Positions 59,123-64,000 of a DNA stretch of 64,000 bases are shown in pieces (within the stretch, counting starts at the first letter, position 1; each line of letters begins with the position of its first letter). The notes under the pieces are model-generated. The model ran no database searches. It was not told the DNA's origin and saw nothing but the letters and a program-made list of their open reading frames with translations. Origin of the DNA: an uncultured Rhodopila sp. (GTDB taxonomy: Bacteria; Pseudomonadota; Alphaproteobacteria; Acetobacterales; Acetobacteraceae); NCBI RefSeq assembly GCF_903915725.1, contig NZ_CAIWTY010000022.1, positions 25,830 through 89,829 on the forward strand. The letters run 5' to 3'. Position numbers and translations under genes: made by a program.

Positions 59123-59929
59123 TCAAAACCACAGTCCGTCCATCATGCAGTGACGCTCCTCTTTGCCACGACCGGCCGCGAGCAGCACAGCCAGGCGCAG
59201 GCGCCCCAGCGAACTGCAGCCCTTTCGCCAATAGGCGGCGTCCAGCACCCGCACCTCGGCATCGTCCGCGCGCGAGCGCAGCGAGGTCGCGAGCTTGCGC
59301 ATGGCTTCCTCGGCAAAGAGGCCTTCGACGGCGGCACGCTCTTCGGACGTGAGCGGCCAGAAGCGCTTGCCAAGGGGAATCAGAGGCTCGCTCCCTTCAA
59401 TCCGTTCATCCGCGAGATGCTTCCAGGACCGCCCGGCAGCCCGGCGCATCGCCAGCCTGACCGTCTCCGGCATGTCGCTGCCGCGGTCCACGGTCTCGCC
59501 GCGCGCCTCCGGAGCGAAAGCCGATTCATAGCCGTTGACCATGCATTCCAGCATCCGGGCTGTGACGATGCCGGGAAGAGCGGAGCCGCGTGCCGCCATC
59601 GCGAGCGACAGTCCGATACGAATGAGGTCGTGCGCCGGATTGCCAATGACCGTCTGGTCGAAGTCGCGCACCTCAATCGCGATCGAGCCGTCCACGCTGC
59701 CGACGGGACCAAGATTTCCGACGTGGCGGTCGCCGCAGATCCAGACTGGCGGCCCCTCCGGCAGCGCCGCGCGGTCGGAGGCTTCCAGCCATTCATAAAA
59801 CCGGGTCGTGCTGCCCCGAACATAAGCCGGCACGGACGCCGCCATCTTGCGATAGCGGTGCGCCGTGAGAAGCGGCATCCGTTCATCCGGCTGCGCGATT
59901 GTTGTCTGTCTCATTCCGCCAATGACCAT
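59123..59929 (-). CDS. DUF2252-family protein, C-terminally truncated
   Basis: A 268-residue DUF2252 protein. Recognisable: RYRKMAASVPAYVRGSTTRFYEWLE, VWICGDRHVGNLGPVGS (kinase-like HGD region, here CGDRHVGN) and IEVRDFDQTVIGNPAHDLIRIGLSLAMAARG. Full-length relatives are roughly 400 residues or more; this one ends after LGRLRLAVLLAAG, so a third is missing, and the sequence beyond 59122 does not continue the family in any frame I tried. It may be inactive. It lies 17 bp after the 29-aa peptide gene and could be the last part of the REC/sigma operon. Confidence 0.7.
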   Translation of the reverse strand: MVIGGMRQTTIAQPDERMPLLTAHRYRKMAASVPAYVRGSTTRFYEWLEASDRAALPEGPPVWICGDRHVGNLGPVGSVDGSIAIEVRDFDQTVIGNPAHDLIRIGLSLAMAARGSALPGIVTARMLECMVNGYESAFAPEARGETVDRGSDMPETVRLAMRRAAGRSWKHLADERIEGSEPLIPLGKRFWPLTSEERAAVEGLFAEEAMRKLATSLRSRADDAEVRVLDAAYWRKGCSSLGRLRLAVLLAAGRGKEERHCMMDGLWF

Positions 59930-59946
59930 ATCAGGGCGTTACCCGG

Positions 59947-60036
59947 TTATCCGGCCGCTTGTCCTCGTTGACCCACCCAGCAGATCAGAAAGCCGATGAC
60001 AACGGTGACAAGCAGGGCCGACCACATGCTCGTCAT
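59947..60036 (-). CDS. 29-aa membrane peptide coupled to the ECF sigma gene
   Basis: The start ATG overlaps the stop of the sigma gene (ATGA at 60036-60033), a tight coupling. The peptide is MTSMWSALLVTVVIGFLICW then VGQRGQAAG, one hydrophobic helix. Its end resembles the C-terminus of the membrane protein at the right edge of the window (WWLGQRGQAAV), so it could be a relic of a larger gene or a real short peptide. A role as a mini anti-sigma factor is a tempting guess only. Confidence 0.5.
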   Translation of the reverse strand: MTSMWSALLVTVVIGFLICWVGQRGQAAG

Positions 60037-60623
60037 GAAGATTGTCGAGTTGCAGCCCCCTCCGTGCTGCAGGCTTCGCTACGACTTGCGTCCGAGAAGG
60101 CCAGACAGACATTGAGCGGGGCAATTGCTTCGGTGACCTTGCCTCGTCGTCCTTCGGCTGGCCAAGAGCTGAGCCGGAGTTGAGCCCGGGCACGATGAAC
60201 GCGGCTCTTCAGCGTTCCAGCAGGACAGCCGGTTTCGACGGCAAGTTCGTCATAGGACTTTTCGGCCAGCACTTTGGCGGAAAGCGCAATCCTCTGCGCC
60301 GGAGGAAGACGATCAATGGCTCGCGCCAACTCTCGCAATTCGATCTGGTCAAGATGTGTCGCGGAAACGGGTTGCTCCGGCAGTAAGTCGGTTAAAAGGC
60401 GCTGCTTTCGCTTGCCGCTGATGAATTGGTTCACCATGATGCGGTGGACCCAAGCCATGAAATTGGTGCCGGACAAAAATTGGTAGCAGGCTGCCAGCGC
60501 CTTCAGCGCTGTTTCCTGGACCAGATCATCAACCTCAGAACGATTGCGTGTCAGCCGGGCCGCCCAAGCCCGCATTTTGGGTAGAATAGCCACCAGATTC
60601 GCTTCGAATTCCTGTGATGCCAT
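60033..60623 (-). CDS. ECF-type RNA polymerase sigma factor
   Basis: A 196-residue group 4 sigma factor. Region 2 (about 5-75) has AWAARLTRNRSEVDDLVQETALKAL and NFMAWVHRIMVNQFISGKR; region 4 (about 100-150) has AIDRLPPAQRIALSAKVLAEKSYDELAVETGCPAGTLKSRVHRARAQL. A 45-residue tail follows, longer than in most relatives. Start ATG 60623 follows AAAAGGGGA. It lies 14 bp after a REC protein gene, under a FixJ-like box, and is coupled to a 29-aa peptide. No NepR or PhyR gene is seen, so a standard EcfG circuit is not shown. Confidence 0.9.
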   Translation of the reverse strand: MASQEFEANLVAILPKMRAWAARLTRNRSEVDDLVQETALKALAACYQFLSGTNFMAWVHRIMVNQFISGKRKQRLLTDLLPEQPVSATHLDQIELRELARAIDRLPPAQRIALSAKVLAEKSYDELAVETGCPAGTLKSRVHRARAQLRLSSWPAEGRRGKVTEAIAPLNVCLAFSDASRSEACSTEGAATRQSS

Positions 60624-60637
60624 TTTCGATCCCCTTT

Positions 60638-61099
60638 TCAGGCGAAGGATGCGCCACCGAGAGCCGAATCGCTGGAGGGCAGGCGACCAGGCTGATTGCG
60701 CGGCTTGATAAGCAAGTGCGAAGATTTTCGAACCTCGGTCAGCACCGCCGACACCCGGTCGATGTGGAATGGCTTTAACAGAACCGGGCGAGAGTGAGTC
60801 TCGGCTGCGGCGTGGTCGCCGGTCATCCAGACCATGGGGACGCCGATTTCATCGGCCCGCCTGGCAACCGCAACAGCGCCGCCGGGAGGCAAGTGATGGT
60901 CGAGCAGCATAACGTCGATGCTTTGCTCGGCGAGCAACTGCAGGGCCTCATTGCTCGTGCACGCGCAGACAACCTCGTAGTCCTCTTCGAGGACCAAGCC
61001 GAGCAGTTCGCAGATCAGAGTTTCGTCATCGACAATCAATACGCGTGGGCGCATAGCTGCCGAGGCGAGAAATCGAGCGGTCGTCAATTGCATCAGCAT
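60638..61099 (-). CDS. Single-domain response regulator upstream of the sigma factor
   Basis: A 153-residue receiver: acidic pair in VLIVDDET (residues 24-25), phospho-acceptor Asp67 in LLDHHLP, switch Thr in VWMTGDH, conserved Lys in VLLKPF. No output domain. The first ATG is 61099; ATG 61054 (MRPRVLIVDD) would give the more usual N-terminus. It is the first gene of a minus-strand operon with an ECF sigma gene, with a FixJ-like box 75 bp upstream of 61099. It may gate the sigma factor or draw phosphate from the mega-sensor (inference). Confidence 0.85.
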   Translation of the reverse strand: MLMQLTTARFLASAAMRPRVLIVDDETLICELLGLVLEEDYEVVCACTSNEALQLLAEQSIDVMLLDHHLPPGGAVAVARRADEIGVPMVWMTGDHAAAETHSRPVLLKPFHIDRVSAVLTEVRKSSHLLIKPRNQPGRLPSSDSALGGASFA

Positions 61100-61173
61100 T
61101 AAGGTACCCCGGCTGTGTTTATTATTATGATGTCAGGGAAAGAGGTTGTATCGATCCGAGACGCTACAATACC

Positions 61174-61188
61174 CTCGGAATCTACCTA
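61174..61188 (-). promoter_or_regulatory. FixJ-like box (minus) ahead of the REC/sigma operon
   Basis: Reads TAGGTAGATTCCGAG on the minus strand; TACAAC at 61145-61150 is the -10 candidate (33.5 bp). Confidence 0.84.
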
Positions 61189-61234
61189 GGTGAAACAAAC
61201 CAGCGCGCAAACGGCACACAGTGGCCCATTCATG

Positions 61235-61249
61235 TAGGTAGATTCCGAG
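61235..61249 (+). promoter_or_regulatory. FixJ-like box ahead of the second small-protein cluster
   Basis: TAGGTAGATTCCGAG, identical to its minus-strand partner; CATATA at 61275-61280 (35.5 bp). Start codon at 61323. Confidence 0.84.
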
Positions 61250-61322
61250 GCTGGCGGCAGAGCCGTTGCGAATTCATATACGCAAGAGGGCAATCGCCCT
61301 GATGTGTATTCCGGAGGGAATT

Positions 61323-61406
61323 ATGTCAACCATTCTGATTGTTCTTGTACTGTTCCTGCTTCTCGGAGGCGGGGGCTATTACGGGTATCGCCGGAACCGT
61401 CCGTGA
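61323..61406 (+). CDS. 27-aa GGGGYYGY membrane peptide
   Basis: A 27-residue peptide, MSTILIVLVLFLLLGGGGYY then GYRRNRP, behind a strong GGAGGG ribosome site. It equals the first half of the proteins at 10645 and 62464, stopping after the glycine turn. Either a genuine one-helix variant or a shortened copy. First gene after the box at 61235. Confidence 0.65.
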   Translation: MSTILIVLVLFLLLGGGGYYGYRRNRP

Positions 61407-61515
61407 GCTGAAATCCGCCGGGAGGCCATCGTGGCCGATTGACACCCGCCGGTCCATCCTGCCCACCGGCCGGTGCCGGCCGGATCACGGGCGCCAACAA
61501 ACGGAGAGACGTGAC

Positions 61516-61689
61516 ATGATTGACAAAAATCGGATCGCCGGTTCGGCCAAACAGGTCGAGGGTGACATCAAGGAAGCCGCGGGAAAGGTTCTGGGCGACG
61601 CAAAGCTGGTCGCCGACGGCGAGAGTGAGAAAGTCGAAGGCAAGGTTCAAAATGCCGTCGGCGGCATCAAAGACGTAGTGCAGAAGTAA
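61516..61689 (+). CDS. CsbD-family stress protein (57 aa)
   Basis: Complete CsbD/UPF0337 protein: MIDKNRIAGSAKQVEGDIKE, GKVLGDAKLVADGE and GKVQNAVGGIKDVVQK. Very like the copy at 10414. Start ATG 61516 follows GGAGAG. It lies 109 bp after the 27-aa peptide; both are probably in the transcript from the box at 61235. Biochemical role unknown; usually a stress-induced protein. Confidence 0.92.
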   Translation: MIDKNRIAGSAKQVEGDIKEAAGKVLGDAKLVADGESEKVEGKVQNAVGGIKDVVQK

Positions 61690-61792
61690 TACTTTCCGGA
61701 AGCCGGCCGGGGCCAGGCCAAGCAGCTTGCCCGTGCGGTGGTGACTGCATCGCTCATAATACCCTGCCCACCAAACAAGGAGGTTTACCCAC

Positions 61793-61942
61793 ATGTTGCA
61801 GCTTGTCGTTCCCGTGGCCGCGGTAGGAGGCATTCTCTGGTATTTCGGCTTCTGGCCCTTCGACAGGACCTACCGGTATCTGCCCAGGTATACAGATCTG
61901 GGTAACAAGAAGATTGATGCTCCCACGCCGCCCAAGAACTAG
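61793..61942 (+). CDS. Small membrane-anchored protein (49 aa)
   Basis: Begins MLQLVVPVAAVGGILWYFGFW, a single hydrophobic helix, then an aromatic/basic tail FDRTYRYLPRYTDLGNKK ending in APTPPKN. Ribosome site AAGGAGG lies nine bases before ATG 61793. I do not recognise the family. The strong ribosome site and the operon-like setting between small stress genes make it likely real. Confidence 0.6.
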   Translation: MLQLVVPVAAVGGILWYFGFWPFDRTYRYLPRYTDLGNKKIDAPTPPKN

Positions 61943-62065
61943 GGCAACCGCGTAAGCAGGAGGCTTCCGAAAGAGACGTATCTCATGGACCGGCAGGGAT
62001 TCGCAGCGCCAGCCGAAGAGGTTGGCACTGCGAAGCTCGGCGGAGGAGTCTCAGGGGGGCGTGTC

Positions 62066-62221
62066 ATGAACGTTGGCACTATTCCGTTGGTTATCCTCAG
62101 ACTTATGCTGAACAGCGTGCTGCCGGCTTGGTTGCGCAGCGTGCGCTGGGGCTATTTCCAGAGCGGCGGAGTGGGGTTGCTTATGATTGTTATTGCCTTG
62201 GTGGTCACCGGGCGGATCTGA
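62066..62221 (+). CDS. DUF3309-like small membrane protein (51 aa)
   Basis: Two hydrophobic helices: MNVGTIPLVILRLMLNSVLPAW and GGVGLLMIVIALVVTGRI, joined by WLRSVRWGYFQS. This matches the DUF3309 layout (N-terminal GTILLIILI helix, LPxW, WGYxPSGGxG, final LLxGRI). Function unknown. A run of G residues (CAGGGGGG) lies upstream of ATG 62066. Confidence 0.75.
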   Translation: MNVGTIPLVILRLMLNSVLPAWLRSVRWGYFQSGGVGLLMIVIALVVTGRI

Positions 62222-62463
62222 CCCGCACACCAAAACACGGAGATCGTGCCAAGTAGCCCCCCGTGCCAGAATACCGGTGGCCGCGTCGCTGCTCTGCGGC
62301 CCGCCACACGATCGCAGGGGACGGTCACAACTCGGCGACCGGTCAGGCGACCGACAGGGTTGCCGGAAACGTAACGACCTGGGGTGACTTTGCCGGATTC
62401 GGGCAACAACCGCGGCAAACCGATCGCCGCAGCAATCCGACTGAGCTTTCATGAAGGTGTCCA

Positions 62464-62625
62464 ATGAGCACTATTCTTATCATCGTCGTACTGATCCTGC
62501 TATTTGGTGGTGGCGGCGGCTACTACGGTTACAACCGCTACGGCGCGCCAGGGCTGGGCGGCGTGCTTGGACTCCTGCTGACCGTGTTGCTGGTGCTATG
62601 GTTGCTCGGGGCACTCGGCATCTAG
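62464..62625 (+). CDS. GGGGYYGY small membrane protein (53 aa)
   Basis: Close relative of the protein at 10645: MSTILIIVVLILLFGGGGGY then YGYNRYGAPGLGGVLG and a second helix ending WLLGALGI. AAGG lies upstream of ATG 62464. The family thus has three members in the window, each near a CsbD gene. Role unknown; probably inner-membrane. Confidence 0.78.
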   Translation: MSTILIIVVLILLFGGGGGYYGYNRYGAPGLGGVLGLLLTVLLVLWLLGALGI

Positions 62626-62717
62626 CCCCCGATGGCTGCCTGCCACCGGCACACCTGATCCGGATGGCGGGCGCGGCGCCATCCCGCCGGTGGCAGCATC
62701 GTTTTTTGGAGGTTTTC

Positions 62718-62981
62718 ATGGGACGTTCCGGATACGGACTTTTTTTGCTGACCGGCGCCGCCTTGGTGTTGCTTGGTGCACTCGGCTTCGCGATCCCCAT
62801 CTTCACGACGCAACAGACCAAAGATGTCGCAAAGATTGGTGACCTGAAGCTACAGACAACGGAAAGCACGTCGTTCGTCATTCCACCCGTGCTCAGCGGC
62901 GGGGTGCTGTTGCTGGGCGTCGTTCTGATCGGCGCAGGCTTCTACCAGCGCCGCGGAAGCGCCACCGCCCCCACCCGATGA
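62718..62981 (+). CDS. Two-helix inner-membrane protein (87 aa)
   Basis: A hydrophobic N-terminal helix (GLFLLTGAALVLLGALGFAI) and a second helix (PPVLSGGVLLLGVVLIGAGFY) flank a polar loop, TKDVAKIGDLKLQTTESTSFVIP. The loop pattern (TK..KIG.L.....E...V.IPP) is one I associate with uncharacterised small membrane proteins of many proteobacteria. Start ATG 62718 has GGAGG seven bases upstream. Confidence 0.75.
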   Translation: MGRSGYGLFLLTGAALVLLGALGFAIPIFTTQQTKDVAKIGDLKLQTTESTSFVIPPVLSGGVLLLGVVLIGAGFYQRRGSATAPTR

Positions 62982-63215
62982 GCTTCACATCTCCAACCAT
63001 CCGCGCATTATCATCTGCTGCTGACCGTTGTTTCGCTCATTCACGTCGGATACGGCGCCGATAGTCATCCCGACTATATCCGTTGCTTCAATACCGGCTC
63101 CGTGATGCATAACAGATTGGCATCGCGTCTTCGCTATAGCCACCAAAGACCGCGTTGCAGAAAACCGCGACCCGAGGCCGGTAGTAAACGCGGCCCCATG
63201 AAGGAAAGTCAACAC

Positions 63216-63464
63216 ATGCCTCCACTTGTATTCTCGACAATCTCGTTGGCCGCCCTCGTTCTTGTCGTCGTCGCATGCGGCTACAGCCCCGGGTATCGCG
63301 CTGTCTCCGGTGGCCTGCTTGGCGCCGGCACAGGCGCGGCGGTCGGTGCCGTCACTGGCGGTAACGCCGGGACCGGCGCGTTGATCGGCGGAGCCATTGG
63401 CGCGGTCGGCGGCGCGGCGACGAGCCCCGACACCGTCAATCTCGGCCGCCCGGTCTGGCGCTGA
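63216..63464 (+). CDS. Glycine-zipper lipoprotein (82 aa)
   Basis: Signal MPPLVFSTISLAALVLVVVAC with lipobox VVAC, then SGGLLGAGTGAAVGAVTGG and GALIGGAIGAVGGAATS, a glycine-zipper domain. Such lipoproteins (SlyB/YMGG-like) insert into or brace the outer membrane. I chose ATG 63216, with AAGGAAAG upstream; ATG 63198 is an alternative that weakens the signal peptide. Last plus-strand gene of the right-hand cluster. Confidence 0.78.
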   Translation: MPPLVFSTISLAALVLVVVACGYSPGYRAVSGGLLGAGTGAAVGAVTGGNAGTGALIGGAIGAVGGAATSPDTVNLGRPVWR

Positions 63465-63798
63465 TCCAGACGAAGATGCCGGGTTTTCCTCTATTTCCAA
63501 GGCCACGCGGTGACCGACAGTGCGAACAAGAACACGCCGGATGCGCCACGCTGGCGCCCCCGCGACAGCTTCGGAGAACGGGGGCATGGAACTGCGGGGC
63601 GAAGATGGTCACACCGGCCCTCCCGGCCTACTGGACATCCCGCCATCGGATTGGTCGGAGTTCGGCAGTCCGATCCGAGTCAACACGGACTGTCACTGTG
63701 TCGGCCGTCTTCTCGCCTTGTTCCGAAATGCGATTACCCCGGGCAAATCACCACCCATCGCGCGCCCGCGGCGCGATGGGTCATGGGATGTCGTCCCG
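63465..63798. other. Intergenic region without a recognisable gene
   Basis: 334 bp between convergent genes. I see no FixJ-like box and no convincing small gene; the dyad GGGCAAATCACC/GCGCGCCCGCGGCGCG around 63740-63775 contains a GC-rich palindrome that might act as a terminator. Confidence 0.35.
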
Positions 63799-64000
63799 TT
63801 AGACGGCGGCCTGGCCTCGCTGACCCAGCCACCAGGTTCCAAACCCAACCGCGACGACCGCCAGAACGGCGACGGTGACAAGCAGGGCAGACTGTTCGAG
63901 CCACCCCATCGCCGGCACGGCGACAAGCATAATGGCGCCGACCGCGCAAATCCGCCACACCCGCGATTGCAATCCAGCCGTAAAGGTGCCGAGCGCGAGC
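63799..64000 (-). CDS. C-terminal part of a membrane protein, paralog of 13674 (partial)
   Basis: Open from the right edge; stop TAA at 63801-63799. The 66 visible residues start LALGTFTAGLQSRVWRICAV and go on with VPAMGWLEQSALLVTVAVLAV to WWLGQRGQAAV. They align well with the end of the 13674-14273 protein (LALGTFVAGVQTRVWQICAVGG, PALGWLDQSPLLLVAG). Function unknown. Its end also resembles the 29-aa peptide after the sigma gene. Confidence 0.8.
   Translation of the reverse strand, partial: LALGTFTAGLQSRVWRICAVGAIMLVAVPAMGWLEQSALLVTVAVLAVVAVGFGTWWLGQRGQAAV

Noticed and set aside
1..64000. tRNA, rRNA or CRISPR features
   Set aside because: No cloverleaf-like segments, rRNA motifs or regularly spaced direct repeats were found by eye.

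Overview
The window is a high-GC segment of an alphaproteobacterial chromosome. Acetobacteraceae or another Rhodospirillales lineage is my best guess, based on overall protein character, EtfQO-linked acyl-CoA oxidation, phasin/PHB genes, CsbD/BON/PRC-type stress proteins and FixJ-type regulation. The genus cannot be fixed from sequence alone. I see no rRNA, tRNA or CRISPR.

The main result is a dense putative regulon. A 15-bp element, TRRGTANNTTCCGAR, occurs at 19 places (18 with exact TTCCGA), nearly all intergenic and most about 65-115 bp upstream of a start codon. A -10-like hexamer is usually centred 33-38 bp downstream of the box centre. The core closely resembles the recognition sequence I recall for rhizobial FixJ (TAAGTAATTTCC...). 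The same window encodes a very large CheB-CheR-PAS-histidine kinase-REC-REC-LuxR protein (4088-8452, minus strand) whose C-terminus is a FixJ-type response regulator. It is the obvious candidate for reading the boxes.

Layout: 1-1878 holds the 3' end of an MgtA-like P-type ATPase, a VIT/CCC1 metal transporter and an orphan PstB. 1899-4081 holds an IS630-type element inserted next to a box, followed by a decayed ABC-2 permease. 4088-9744 holds the hybrid kinase, a triple-BON protein and a REC protein. 9780-14273 is a run of small envelope/stress proteins (31-aa membrane peptide, entericidin-like, CsbD, GGGGYYGY protein, OmpA-like, slipin). 14326-18019 is a minus-strand phosphatase/GH65/beta-PGM operon. 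18324-22372 holds a glycosyltransferase, a MaoC-Pta fusion and an acetate kinase. 22475-25994 holds PRC-barrel and UPF0182 proteins. 26109-31891 holds an MFS protein, a P-type H+-ATPase with a three-repeat tail and PPK2. 31949-37248 holds a second GH65, a sugar porter and a PfkB kinase. 37817-41256 holds phosphoketolase and class I aldolase. 41465-48117 holds an orphan oxyanion-binding protein, a MaoC hydratase and an EtfQO/acyl-CoA dehydrogenase/acyl-CoA ligase operon. 48523-52903 holds an MscS-cNMP channel, a PHB-depolymerase-like esterase, a phasin and an RlpA-like protein. 53352-58310 is an HlyD/RbbA/YhhJ ABC exporter. 58311-59929 is decaying DNA. 59947-61099 is a REC/ECF-sigma/29-aa-peptide operon. 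61323-64000 is a second cluster of tiny membrane and stress proteins.

Taken together, the box-linked genes suggest a low-oxygen or energy-limitation programme (inference). Stored or imported glucosides are phosphorolysed (GH65, beta-PGM) and split by phosphoketolase to acetyl phosphate, which yields ATP through AckA or acetyl-CoA through Pta. Acyl-CoA oxidation, PHB turnover, polyphosphate, a proton pump, a mechanosensitive channel and envelope proteins complete it. The REC/sigma operon may carry the signal to a second tier.
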